This document shows positions 42,097 through 51,525 of a stretch of 64,000 nt of DNA, piece by piece; position 1 is the stretch's first letter, and each line of letters opens with the position of its first letter. A program made the position numbers and the translations under genes. Location: assembly GCF_030542105.1 (NCBI RefSeq), contig NZ_JAUOFB010000003.1, positions 496,001 through 560,000 on the forward strand, in the 5' to 3' direction. The notes below the pieces were generated by a model. It did no database searches, was not told the origin of the DNA, and was given only the letters and a program-made list of their open reading frames with translations. The stretch comes from Hymenobacter sp. BT730 (GTDB lineage Bacteria; Bacteroidota; Bacteroidia; Cytophagales; Hymenobacteraceae).

Positions 42097-45000
42097 ATGC
42101 CTGCTACTTTCCGCATTTATTCTTCCTCTGCCGGCTCGGGCAAAACCTATCAGCTCACGAAAGAATACCTGAAGCTGGCACTGGGCTCCGATGACCCGGC
42201 TTATTTCAAGAGCATTCTGGCCATCACCTTCACCAATGATGCCGCCGGCGAAATGAAGGAGCGCATCATAGGCGCACTGCGGAAATTTGCCTACCCGGAA
42301 GAAGGAAAACCGGATATGCTGCTGGCCGAAGTAACAGTAGAACTAGCCGCCGAAAACCGCTTGCCCCGGCTGGCGCAAACCGTAGCGGAGCAGGAGCAGG
42401 AAGTGCGACGCCGGGCTGCGGCCACGTTTCGGCTGGTGCTGTATCACTACGCCGATTTTGCTGTCAGCACCATCGACTCTTTTGTACAGCGCATCGTCAC
42501 GGCTTTCACGCGGGAGCTGGGCTTGCCGGCCTCGTTTGAAGTAGAGCTGGATACGGATACTGTGCTGCAAAGCGCAGTAGCTGTGCTGCTGGATAAGGTA
42601 AACCGTGACCCGAACAGCAAGCTGCTTTCCAAAACCCTTTCGGAGTATGCCTTAAGTCGCGCCGATGAAGGTAAGAGCTGGAACAACCTCCCTGATGAGC
42701 TGGCTGAGTTCGGGCAGTTTCTCTTTAATGAAACGGTGCACGAGGCCGTTACGCAGCTGCAGAAGCTGACGCTACAGGACTTCCGGCGCCTGCATGAAAC
42801 CATACGCCAGCGTCGGGAAGCCATTGAAGCACAATTCCGGGCTGTGAGCGAGCGGGCGCTGGCCGCCTTGCAGGCGGCCAGCGTAACAGAGGCCGACTTA
42901 TACCAGGGCAAAAGCGGCATCATCGGCTACGCTACCAAGTGGGAAGAGCGCCTGCTGGCCGACAAGGAGCCCAACACCTACGTGCGCGCCACCGTGGAGC
43001 AGGATAAATGGTACAGCGGCAAAGTAAAAACCGAAGCCGACCGCCAGCGCGTGGACGCTGCCAAACCGGTCCTGCTAGCGGCGTATGAAGAGTTTGAACA
43101 GCTTCGGGCTCAGGTGCTGCCAGATTATGTGCTGCTCACGGCTATGCAGCCCTATCTGTTTCATGCCTCCCTGCTTAATGAGCTGAATAAGGTAGTAGAG
43201 CAAATCAGCCGGGAGCGGAACATCGTCCTTATTAGTGAATTCAACCGGCGCATTGCCAGTATTGTGCTCACGGAACCAGTGCCGTTTCTGTATGAGCGCC
43301 TCGGCGACCGGTACCTGCATTTGCTGATTGATGAGTTTCAGGACACCTCCGTGCTGCAGTGGAATAACCTGCTGCCGCTGGTGGAAAACGCCGTATCTAC
43401 TGGCAACCTTTCCCTGGCCGTAGGCGACGCGAAACAAGCTATTTACCGTTGGCGTGGCGGCGAGATGGAGCAGATTCTGCGCCTGCACCAGGGCCAGACG
43501 GAACTGCTGGTCAATCGCGCCAACGACCCGGATCTGCAGGAACTGCTGCGCGAGCGGTACTACACCCTGGACCAGGTACTGGAACCGGCCGCGCTTAACA
43601 TGAACTTCCGTTCGGCTGCTGAAATCATTGGGTTTAACAACGCTTTTTTTGAGCATGTGAGCCAGCGCCACGCTATGCTGCCGTTGGTGCAGGGCATTTA
43701 TGACGCCCATTTTGGACAGGAAGTGCCCGCCACCGGCCAATTGCCGGGCCACGTGGAGCTGCTTTTTACCCAGAATAATGCTCCTGCGCGCCGCTACGAT
43801 GCCCTCGCCGGGCACTACACCGAAGAAATGCTGCCCGGCTTTCTGCCAGATGCTGTTCTGGACTATGATGAAAGCACCCTTTATCTGACCCTGCAGCTGG
43901 TGGAGCAGGCGCTGGCTGAGGGCTTCCGGGCGCAGGATGTGGCCGTGCTGTGTCGCACGCGCCGGGGCAGCCGGTTAGTAGCTAAATTCCTGAAAGAGCG
44001 AGGCTATCAGATTATCTCCGCCGATTCGCTGTCCCTGGAATTCGCAGAAGTAGTGAATCTGCTGGTTGCCGTGTTCCGGGTGCTGAATCAGCCGGCGGAT
44101 ACGCTGGCCCGCGCCGAAGCACTGTTGCTGGTAGATAAAGTGGTGCGCCGCCTGGCCCCTACCCCGGCCCGCGCCCGCCATATTGCGGAGCTGGCCAACG
44201 CGCCTCACGCCCGCGACTTTTATGACGAGCTGCGCACACTGGGCTATGATATCAGGGAGCAGGAAACCGGCAACCTCGGCCTGTATGAGCTGACGGAACG
44301 CCTGATTGGTACGTTCGGGCTGCTGGGCCGCAATGCGGAAAGTGAATACCTGTTCCGCTTCCTGGACCTCACGCTGGAATTCAGCCTGCGCCAGGGTAAT
44401 AACCTCAACAACTTTCTCACTTACTGGGACCAGCGCAAAAGTGCCCTCAGCATAAACGCCCCTGCTGGCCGCGACGCCATTACCATCACCACCGTGCACA
44501 AAGCCAAAGGCCTGGCCTACGGGGTAGTGATAGTACCATTTGCTGACTGGAGCTTAGAGCCGTACCGTGGCACGCTGCTCTGGGGACGGCTGGAAGAAGA
44601 CGAAAAGCCAGTTCCCGAAATGCCCGGCGTAGCTGTAGTAGGTCTTACCAAAGCACTGCAGCGCACAACCCTGGCCACACAATATGTAGAGGAGCGTGAA
44701 AAAACTTTCCTCGAAGGCCTTAACATGCTGTATGTAGCCTTTACCCGGCCGCGTCACCGGCTCTATATCATTAGTAAACGGCCCGATGCAAAGAAGAAAA
44801 CAGATGACGCCCCGATAAGCATTGACCCAGCCCGCTCTGTAGCCGAATTGCTGCATCAGTACCTACTTGATTTAGGTCAGTGGGATGAGGAGCGCCTGGC
44901 CTTCGTGCTAAGCCAGGGCAGTGAGCCCCCAACCAGCAGTGCCAGGCAGAAAACCGACAGCTTCCCTCTTACCAATCTTATCTCAGTACCGTGGGAAGAG

Positions 45001-45507
45001 CGCCTGCGCCTGCGCCGCCATGCTTCTACGGTGTTTGATTTTGATGAGCAGGAGCAATTAGGCGAATGGAACCGCAAGCTGCACTATGGGCTGCGCCGGC
45101 TCCATCGGGCCTCGGAGGTAGAGCGAATAGCCGGTCAGTTGGCGGCGGAAGGCATTATCAGCACCAAGGAAAAGGCAGAAATGACGCAAAAGCTGCGGCA
45201 GGTGGTAAATAACCCGCAGCTGGCACCCTACTTCGGCCCGCAGGTGAGCGTGGAAACCGAACGGGAAATTCTGATTGGTGGCGTGCGGCGGCGCGACTAC
45301 AAGCCCGACCGGGTGGTATTTGAAACCATGGCCTTGGCAGGCCGGGGCGGAACCCGCGTTACCCTGCTCGATTTTAAGATTCCGCCGCCCAAGCCCCAGC
45401 ACCGGCACCAATTACAGCAGTATGCCCAGCTTTTCCGGCAGCTGGGGTACGCCGAGGTGCAGTGCGTGCTGTATTATTTTGGCACGGAGGAAGTGGTGGT
45501 GTTCTGA
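42097..45507 (+). CDS. addA: AddA-like helicase-nuclease subunit
   Basis: The 1136-residue protein opens with SSSAGSGKTYQLTKEYLKL (Walker A, residues 8-18). Downstream are LLIDEFQDTSVLQW near 410, VGDAKQAIYRWRGGE near 440, TVHKAKGLAYGVVIVPF near 798 and AFTRPRHRLYI near 878. This is the UvrD-type helicase order. The C-terminal YKPDRVV... LLDFKIP...HQLQQYAQLF keeps D, DxK and QxxxY of a PD-(D/E)XK nuclease. With AddB it resects double-strand breaks for RecA repair. A TAACTTGC element near 42066 is a weak promoter. The preceding 299 AT-rich bases hold no gene. Confidence 0.92.
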   Translation: MPATFRIYSSSAGSGKTYQLTKEYLKLALGSDDPAYFKSILAITFTNDAAGEMKERIIGALRKFAYPEEGKPDMLLAEVTVELAAENRLPRLAQTVAEQEQEVRRRAAATFRLVLYHYADFAVSTIDSFVQRIVTAFTRELGLPASFEVELDTDTVLQSAVAVLLDKVNRDPNSKLLSKTLSEYALSRADEGKSWNNLPDELAEFGQFLFNETVHEAVTQLQKLTLQDFRRLHETIRQRREAIEAQFRAVSERALAALQAASVTEADLYQGKSGIIGYATKWEERLLADKEPNTYVRATVEQDKWYSGKVKTEADRQRVDAAKPVLLAAYEEFEQLRAQVLPDYVLLTAMQPYLFHASLLNELNKVVEQISRERNIVLISEFNRRIASIVLTEPVPFLYERLGDRYLHLLIDEFQDTSVLQWNNLLPLVENAVSTGNLSLAVGDAKQAIYRWRGGEMEQILRLHQGQTELLVNRANDPDLQELLRERYYTLDQVLEPAALNMNFRSAAEIIGFNNAFFEHVSQRHAMLPLVQGIYDAHFGQEVPATGQLPGHVELLFTQNNAPARRYDALAGHYTEEMLPGFLPDAVLDYDESTLYLTLQLVEQALAEGFRAQDVAVLCRTRRGSRLVAKFLKERGYQIISADSLSLEFAEVVNLLVAVFRVLNQPADTLARAEALLLVDKVVRRLAPTPARARHIAELANAPHARDFYDELRTLGYDIREQETGNLGLYELTERLIGTFGLLGRNAESEYLFRFLDLTLEFSLRQGNNLNNFLTYWDQRKSALSINAPAGRDAITITTVHKAKGLAYGVVIVPFADWSLEPYRGTLLWGRLEEDEKPVPEMPGVAVVGLTKALQRTTLATQYVEEREKTFLEGLNMLYVAFTRPRHRLYIISKRPDAKKKTDDAPISIDPARSVAELLHQYLLDLGQWDEERLAFVLSQGSEPPTSSARQKTDSFPLTNLISVPWEERLRLRRHASTVFDFDEQEQLGEWNRKLHYGLRRLHRASEVERIAGQLAAEGIISTKEKAEMTQKLRQVVNNPQLAPYFGPQVSVETEREILIGGVRRRDYKPDRVVFETMALAGRGGTRVTLLDFKIPPPKPQHRHQLQQYAQLFRQLGYAEVQCVLYYFGTEEVVVF

Positions 45508-45553
45508 TTTTCAAATCCATCAATCCGTTTTTACTACGATTTTATCTTCACCA

Positions 45554-47179
45554 GTGCGCCAATATTTACTGAAGCTCCGCCTGATTTTCTTACCCTTCCT
45601 GTGGATTGTATCAGGCTTCACATTGCTATACGCTTTCCTTGATTGGTTACTCTTTATTCATTTGCAATGGCCGGAGCCTCGCAAAGACCTCCTCGAGTTC
45701 ATTGGGCCCGGCATAGTGGTTGGTGTGCTTACACTAATCTGGTTGCGGCCACGGGTTCATCTACTTGTCCGAAGAGAGGATGCTCGCTGGACGACATTAT
45801 TCTATTTAATGCCCGTATTAATTGGTGTAGCTACCTCCACAAACACTAATAAATACCTCACAACAAGCCTGGGCAAGCTTTCCAGTATGCACAGCATGGA
45901 GGAGCTACCCCGCCACGAACCCACTCGCTATTATGCCGTGCGAAATTGCTGGGTAGACCGGCTACATGCCAGTTACTATTCCACTTCATCCATTTCAGGC
46001 AAGCATAATGACCGTCTGAACTTTGATTTGTATGTCAGCACCCCTCTGTTTTCTACTGCCGCCGACACAGCACTGAGCCCTGTGGTGGCGTGGCTAGGCA
46101 CTACATACCACGAGCAGATCAGTGCCCGGAGCAGCGAGGACGAAAAGGAAGCAGCCTATAGATCATTCATTCAACGCGCTGAGAAAGAATATAATGACCC
46201 GCAGCTGGTTAACTTTCTATACCTCACGCGCGCCAGCAACTCCACTGAATTTGATGGGTACCAAGCATCAGCACGACTAAGCCCTTATTTTCACAGGAAG
46301 ACTACCGTGCAGCCTTTGATTCTGCTTCCGGAATTTACCCCTTTTGAACAACGAAGTGGTAAGTCATTTCAATGGATATTTCTATGGCTTGCCATCGGCT
46401 CTCTGGGCTTTAGCTTTATGCTAATCTTTCCCAGTCTGCACCTGGAGGCTGAGCAAGTGTATGGTCAGAAGCGAGGAAGGCAACAGTCTTTGCCACAGCA
46501 TGATGATGACTTGAAATCATTACTTGGCTTCTTAAAACCAGGGCCGGGCCACTGGGCTACCTCTTTCCTGTTGCTTGCAAACCTCCTAGTTTTTGTATGG
46601 ATGCTCTTTTCAGGTGTTGGCCCCTTCTCTATTCAGCCCGCAGAACTGATCAATTGGGGTGGTATTTATGGCCCCGCTATTGAGAAGGGGCAGCTCTGGC
46701 GAATCATTACCGCGGGTTTTGTTCATGCCGGTGTCATGCACCTAATCAACAATCTGGCAACTCTTGGTCTGCTTGGTTATCTCCTAGAGGAAAAGATGGG
46801 CTTTAAGTGGCTGACGTTGGTTTATTTTTTAGCACTGGTAGGAGCTAGCTACACCAGTTTATGGTGGCACCCCAATACAGTATCTGTGGGCGCCTCGGGG
46901 GCTATTTTTGGCCTGACGGGGCTTTGCATTTCATTGGTGTTGCGCCCCCAGGTTCAGGAGGAATTTCGGGGTGGCCTTCTTATAGCTGGCATCTTATTTT
47001 CCGGCATAAGCCTGCTTTTAGGATTTGTGCTGCCGGGCGTGGATAACGCCGCTCATCTGGGCGGTTTGACTACGGGCCTCCTGGCAGGGCTAGTCTTTTA
47101 TCCTTTATTCAAGCACAAGATTACAGAGCACCCTACCCGAAGAATGCACCAGTCCAAACCGCAGTACGTTCGGGACTAA
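45554..47179 (+). CDS. Rhomboid intramembrane serine protease with long N-terminal region
   Basis: The GTG at 45554 gives 541 residues. Residues 1-340 include two membrane helices (FLPFLWIVSGFTLLYAFLDWLLF and a second near 65) and a mostly hydrophilic domain. From residue about 350 the rhomboid core follows: HAGVMHLINN near 391, GASGAIFGLTG near 446 with catalytic Ser, and DNAAHLGGLTTGLL near 500 with catalytic His. It would cleave membrane-spanning substrates. ATGs inside addA and an ORF starting at 45275 are rejected. It stands between addA and addB and appears more A/T-rich than both. Confidence 0.88.
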   Translation: MRQYLLKLRLIFLPFLWIVSGFTLLYAFLDWLLFIHLQWPEPRKDLLEFIGPGIVVGVLTLIWLRPRVHLLVRREDARWTTLFYLMPVLIGVATSTNTNKYLTTSLGKLSSMHSMEELPRHEPTRYYAVRNCWVDRLHASYYSTSSISGKHNDRLNFDLYVSTPLFSTAADTALSPVVAWLGTTYHEQISARSSEDEKEAAYRSFIQRAEKEYNDPQLVNFLYLTRASNSTEFDGYQASARLSPYFHRKTTVQPLILLPEFTPFEQRSGKSFQWIFLWLAIGSLGFSFMLIFPSLHLEAEQVYGQKRGRQQSLPQHDDDLKSLLGFLKPGPGHWATSFLLLANLLVFVWMLFSGVGPFSIQPAELINWGGIYGPAIEKGQLWRIITAGFVHAGVMHLINNLATLGLLGYLLEEKMGFKWLTLVYFLALVGASYTSLWWHPNTVSVGASGAIFGLTGLCISLVLRPQVQEEFRGGLLIAGILFSGISLLLGFVLPGVDNAAHLGGLTTGLLAGLVFYPLFKHKITEHPTRRMHQSKPQYVRD

Positions 47180-47216
47180 CTGGTATCTGCTTTCCACTTT
47201 TCCCTGCCTATAAGTA

Positions 47217-50183
47217 ATGGAGTCGTCCGTTCTAACAACCTCTACCACCACCTCCTTCCTCGCTCAGGTAGCCCAGGACCTCACGGCGCGCTACTCCCCA
47301 GAGGAGCTTTCTGATTTGGTGGTGGTGGTGCCCACGCGGCGGGCGGTGGTATATCTGAAGAACGAGCTGGCCATGAGCCTGAGCACGGGCGAGGCGCTGT
47401 GGAGCCCGCGCGTGGCGGCCATGGAAGACTACATGGTGGAGCTGGCCGGCGTGCAGGTAGAGGAGCCCATTGCCCTGCAGCTGTTGCTTTTCGACATCCT
47501 GAAAGGCATCGACCCCAAGCTGGACTTTGACCAGTTTGTAGGCTGGGCCGGCCTGCTGCTGGCAGATTTTTCCAACCTCGACCAAAACCTGGCTCCGCCG
47601 GCCAAGGTGTTTGAATATCTCACGCAAGCCAAAGCGCTGGAGCGCTGGGACCTGACGAAAATGCCCGACCCGGACTCGCTCACGGGCCAGTATTTCCGCT
47701 TCTGGGATGATCTGGAGAAAGTGTACCACCGGCTGAAAAAGCAGATGATGGCGCAGCACCTCGCCTACCCGGGCCTGGCGTACCGGCTGGCAGTAGAAAG
47801 CGTGGAAAAGCGTCTGCACCGCGGTGAAGAGCCCGCTCAGCACGTATTTGTGGGCCTGGGCGCCTTGTCGCGGGCCGAAGAACGACTGATTCGCTTGCTC
47901 CTGAAACAGGGCCGGGCAGAAGTGCGCTTTGATGGGGACCCATTTTACCTGGAAGTTGATTCGCCCAATAGAGCCGGCCAATACCTGCGGCGCTACCTTA
48001 CCCGCTGGGAGCTGCCCCGCGAAGCATTTGGCGGCAATGTAGAATGGCTGCGCGGGCTGCCCCGCACGATGCGCTTTGTAGGCGTAGCCAATGCTTCGAT
48101 GCAGGGCAAAGTGGCCGGGCAGCTGCTGGCAGAATCAAGGCAGCAGAACCCCCATGCCACAGTGGCGGTGGTACTGCCCGATGAAACCCTGCTGTTGCCG
48201 GTGCTGCACGGGCTGCCGCCGGAGCATGTGCCCAGCTACAATGTTACTATGGGTTTGAGCTTCCAGAGCACGCCGCTGTTCAACCTGGTAGATCTATTGT
48301 TTGAGGTACACCTCACCGGCATACGGGAAGGCGGCGAGGGGCCGGATTATGGGGTGCCGCGCTACCATCACTTGGCTGTGACCAAGCTGCTGGCGCACCC
48401 CTTCCTGCGGCGCTATCAGCAGTGGCTCGACCATCAGCCCAACGAAACCTACCACGGCCTGTTGGACAAGGTTTGCCGACAGATTGTGCAGCGCAACGCG
48501 GTGCTGCTGCCCGCCCGCGAGCTGCTGGAACTGGGTCATCATCACCCCATCATCGAAGCTCTGTTTCGCACTTGGAATGACTGCGACGACATTATCCGGG
48601 CCTGCTACACGCTGATTAATCTGCTGAAACAGGTATATGAAGAGCAGCATTCAGCTATTGAAGCAGAATATTTGTATCTGTTTTACACGCTGGTGAAGCA
48701 GCTGGATTCCGCGTTTGATTGCCGGGAGCAGCGACTATCGGTGCGTTCATTCCGGCGGTTTCTGTACGAGCAGATGCGCACTACGCGCCTGCCTTTCAGC
48801 GGGGAGCCTATTGCCGATGTGCAGGTAATGGGCTTACTGGAAACCCGTGCTCTGGATTTCGACCACATCATCATTCTCAGCTGCAACGAAAACGTGTTGC
48901 CGGCACCCAAACGGCATGGCTCCCTGTTTCCTTACGATGTGCTGAAGGAGTTTCGGATGCCCACCTATGCCGACCATGAATCGGCCACAGCATATCATTT
49001 CTGGCGGCTGCTGCAGCGTGCGCGCCGCGTAGATCTGGTGCACGTACTGCCCGGCGCTGAAGGCACCCGCACCGGGGAGCGGAGCCGTTTTCTGCTGCAG
49101 ATTGAAAATGATTTGCTGCCGCAGAGTCCTCATATGACCCTGGAAAAACTCACCGCATTGGTTGAAGCGGATACGGAAGGTAGCGGCCACCCACAGCCTC
49201 AGGCCCTGCCCCAGCAAACCGCCGGCGACCTGGTACTGGAAAAGGATGGGGAAATGCTGAATGCCCTGCGCAGAGTGCTGGACAAAGGTCTTTCGCCCAC
49301 AGGATTAAATCAGTACCTGAGCTGCTCTCTGCAGTTTTACTTTGCCCGCATAGCCCGCTTTCAGGAAAACGACGAAGTAGAAGAACATCTGGGTGCGGAT
49401 GGTTTTGGCACCGTGGTGCACGAGGCGCTGGAGACAATGCTTACTCCGTTTGTGCAGGAAAACCGGCCGCTTACCCTGCAGGATATTCCGGCCCTTTTGA
49501 AACAGGCACCGGTGGCCGTACAACAGGCCCTGAGTCAGGAAGAAACTGACCGCCACGCCCGCGCCGATGAAGGCCTGAACCATGTGCTGGGCCAGGTGGC
49601 CACGCAGTTAGTACGCCGCTACCTGGAAGGCCTAACGGAGCAGCCTGACGCGCTGCCGCTCCGGGTGCATGCCCTGGAAGAGCAGCTGCACGCTACGGTA
49701 TTTGTGCCGCGCCCCGATGGTGAGAAACTGCCCATGCGCCTGATTGGGTATGCTGACCGCCTGGATGAGCTGCCCGATGGCCGCCTGCGCGTTATCGACT
49801 ATAAGACCGGCCTGGTGCAGGCCGCTGAGCTACGGTTGCAAAAGCGCGGCGAAGGCCCGGCCGAAGCCGTGGAGCGCCTGCTGCACGATACTACTTCCGC
49901 CGCGGATAAAGTGCGTCAGCTCTGGCTTTACCGTTTTATGCTGGAGCAAAATGGCCGTCCGGCTGCTGATGCCGCTATTATTTCGTTGCGCAACCTTGGG
50001 GCCGGCTCCATGTCGGCGGACATGAGTTTTCTGACTGAAGGCGGTACTTCCTTTATGGCGCGGAGTGAAGAACTGCTGGGCCAGCTGGCTAACCGCATAC
50101 TGGATCCACAGGAGCCCATTCGCAAAACGGATGATTTAGAAAAGTGCCAATACTGCCCCTACCGGGGCATTTGTGCCCGGTAA
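47217..50183 (+). CDS. addB: AddB-like nuclease subunit with iron-sulfur cysteines
   Basis: The 988-residue protein starts MESSVLTTSTTTSFLAQVAQDL and keeps the AddB layout: degenerate helicase region, then a RecB nuclease domain with GFGTVVHEALETM near 728, LIGYADRLDEL and VIDYKTG near 860, and RQLWLYRFM. Four Cys form the AddB 4Fe-4S signature: one in YLSCSLQFYF near 702, and the terminal CQYCPYRGIC (CxxC-x5-C) near 977. The cluster holds the nuclease domain together. Walker A is absent, as in other AddB proteins. It cuts the strand opposite to AddA. Confidence 0.92.
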   Translation: MESSVLTTSTTTSFLAQVAQDLTARYSPEELSDLVVVVPTRRAVVYLKNELAMSLSTGEALWSPRVAAMEDYMVELAGVQVEEPIALQLLLFDILKGIDPKLDFDQFVGWAGLLLADFSNLDQNLAPPAKVFEYLTQAKALERWDLTKMPDPDSLTGQYFRFWDDLEKVYHRLKKQMMAQHLAYPGLAYRLAVESVEKRLHRGEEPAQHVFVGLGALSRAEERLIRLLLKQGRAEVRFDGDPFYLEVDSPNRAGQYLRRYLTRWELPREAFGGNVEWLRGLPRTMRFVGVANASMQGKVAGQLLAESRQQNPHATVAVVLPDETLLLPVLHGLPPEHVPSYNVTMGLSFQSTPLFNLVDLLFEVHLTGIREGGEGPDYGVPRYHHLAVTKLLAHPFLRRYQQWLDHQPNETYHGLLDKVCRQIVQRNAVLLPARELLELGHHHPIIEALFRTWNDCDDIIRACYTLINLLKQVYEEQHSAIEAEYLYLFYTLVKQLDSAFDCREQRLSVRSFRRFLYEQMRTTRLPFSGEPIADVQVMGLLETRALDFDHIIILSCNENVLPAPKRHGSLFPYDVLKEFRMPTYADHESATAYHFWRLLQRARRVDLVHVLPGAEGTRTGERSRFLLQIENDLLPQSPHMTLEKLTALVEADTEGSGHPQPQALPQQTAGDLVLEKDGEMLNALRRVLDKGLSPTGLNQYLSCSLQFYFARIARFQENDEVEEHLGADGFGTVVHEALETMLTPFVQENRPLTLQDIPALLKQAPVAVQQALSQEETDRHARADEGLNHVLGQVATQLVRRYLEGLTEQPDALPLRVHALEEQLHATVFVPRPDGEKLPMRLIGYADRLDELPDGRLRVIDYKTGLVQAAELRLQKRGEGPAEAVERLLHDTTSAADKVRQLWLYRFMLEQNGRPAADAAIISLRNLGAGSMSADMSFLTEGGTSFMARSEELLGQLANRILDPQEPIRKTDDLEKCQYCPYRGICAR

Positions 50184-50289
50184 GAATATCCGTTGCCGCT
50201 GCCATTTCTGCCGGGGCATCCGTACCTTGCAGCCTACTCCTTTCTCTCCAAACTGAACGCGCCTGGCGCTTTCCTATAAGATTAATATC

Positions 50290-50727
50290 ATGGACGAATT
50301 CATGCAGGCTGCCATTGACGAAGCCCGTCAGGGACGAAAAGAAGGCGGTATTCCCATTGGCTCGGTACTCGTGCGTGACGGACAAATCGTAGCCCGGGGT
50401 CATAATAAACGCGTGCAGGAGCTGAACCCCATTCTTCACGGCGAAATGGATTGCCTGAACAATGCGGGCCGTCAGGCGCAGGGTTACCGCAACACCGTCA
50501 TTTACAGCACCCTAATGCCGTGCTACATGTGTGCCGGCACCATTGTGCAGTTCAAAATTCCGAAAGTAGTAGTGGGTGAGTCGCGCACGTTTGACGGCGC
50601 CCGCGAGTTTATGGAAAGCCACGGTGTGGAAGTAGTGGATCTGGATCTGCCGGAGTGCGTGCAGATGATGGAAGAGTTCATTGAAGCCGAGCCGGCGCTC
50701 TGGAACGAAGACATTATGGAGGAATAA
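50290..50727 (+). CDS. Cytosine deaminase-like nucleoside deaminase (fungal FCY1 type)
   Basis: A 145-residue deaminase has ILHGEMDCLNNAGR near residue 55 (HxE zinc/catalytic) and STLMPCYMCAGTIVQFKIPKVVVGES near residue 85 (PCxxC). The layout GYREGGIPIG..., HGE instead of HAE, and the end ALWNEDIMEE parallel yeast cytosine deaminase. Bacterial TadA and guanine deaminase have different surrounding residues. It would deaminate cytosine to uracil in pyrimidine salvage, but no assay is implied. The gene stands downstream of addB by 107 bases. Confidence 0.85.
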   Translation: MDEFMQAAIDEARQGRKEGGIPIGSVLVRDGQIVARGHNKRVQELNPILHGEMDCLNNAGRQAQGYRNTVIYSTLMPCYMCAGTIVQFKIPKVVVGESRTFDGAREFMESHGVEVVDLDLPECVQMMEEFIEAEPALWNEDIMEE

Positions 50728-50745
50728 ACCACTTCTGCCATTTCA

Positions 50746-51048
50746 ATGTCTGCCCCGCTCTCCTCTTCCAAAAAATGTCCTCACTGCGGCTTCTGGTCGG
50801 AGTGGCGGCAGCAGGTAGATGACCGGTGCGAGCGGTGCGGCCAGCTGCTGGACCCCGTGCGCAGCCGCAGTGAGCACACGAGGGAAAAGGAGGCGAAAGA
50901 GGCGCTGCCAGGCGTCATGCTAATTGAAATAAAGCCGGAGGATGGAAAAATGCTGCGGTTTTTCAAATACATCATTCGGGGCGGCCAACTGGCGTTTGCG
51001 GCCCTGCTGGCGTTTATGCTATGGCTGTTAACGGCATTGGCAGGCTGA
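50746..51048 (+). CDS. Small zinc-ribbon membrane protein
   Basis: A 100-residue protein has a zinc ribbon (CPHCGFWSEWRQQVDDRCERCGQLLDP) followed by a charged linker and one C-terminal helix (GGQLAFAALLAFMLWLLTALAG). The CxxC pairs are 15 residues apart. The protein is probably a cytoplasm-facing membrane adapter; no partner is known. It overlaps the next gene by 28 bases, so the two are likely cotranslated. Confidence 0.8.
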   Translation: MSAPLSSSKKCPHCGFWSEWRQQVDDRCERCGQLLDPVRSRSEHTREKEAKEALPGVMLIEIKPEDGKMLRFFKYIIRGGQLAFAALLAFMLWLLTALAG

Positions 51049-51413
51049 GAATACCGGCGGAGCTGCGGCATCCGTTGTTCTTGTTGGGCACAGCACTGTA
51101 CCTGTTCTCCTGTCTGAACCGGTATTGGCCCATCTGGCATTTGCCCACCTTCATCAATTCCCACCTGGCCGATCTGGTAGATCTGCCCCTGCAGTTAACC
51201 CTGATTCTGTGGGTGATGCGTCGGTTTTATTTCCGACAACCGACTTTCACCCTACCTGTTGCCTGGATCATCAGCTCCTGGGTGGTTATTGCCATCTGGT
51301 TTGAGTTAATTATGCCGCAGTTTAATCCCAGAATGGTAGCTGACCCCTTGGACGTGGTGGCATACACGCTGGGCGGGCTGGTATTTTGGCGGTGGATGAA
51401 CGCGCCAGCGTAA
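51021..51413 (+). CDS. Small membrane protein (VanZ-like pattern)
   Basis: The 130-residue protein has three or four hydrophobic helices (PLFLLGTALYLFSCLN, LPLQLTLILWVMRRF, LPVAWIISSWVVIAIWF, DVVAYTLGGLVFWRW). The DPLDVVAYTLGG segment is like the conserved end of VanZ-type proteins, but the likeness is limited. Its only ATG overlaps the preceding gene. Function is unknown. Confidence 0.75.
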   Translation: MAVNGIGRLRIPAELRHPLFLLGTALYLFSCLNRYWPIWHLPTFINSHLADLVDLPLQLTLILWVMRRFYFRQPTFTLPVAWIISSWVVIAIWFELIMPQFNPRMVADPLDVVAYTLGGLVFWRWMNAPA

Positions 51414-51525
51414 GGCCAGAATAAAAAAAGCACTGTTTTTGCGGTGGGTTTTATAATTTGTCCGTTATCGTTACAACGGGCATGCATTGTCTGCTACCTG
51501 TTATCTGGAAGTGAAATAATTCCTC

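Noticed and set aside
45275..45553. 93-codon N-terminal extension of the rhomboid gene inside addA
   Set aside because: It is the addA coding region read in another frame and carries no signal or membrane start. The rhomboid product begins sensibly at GTG 45554.
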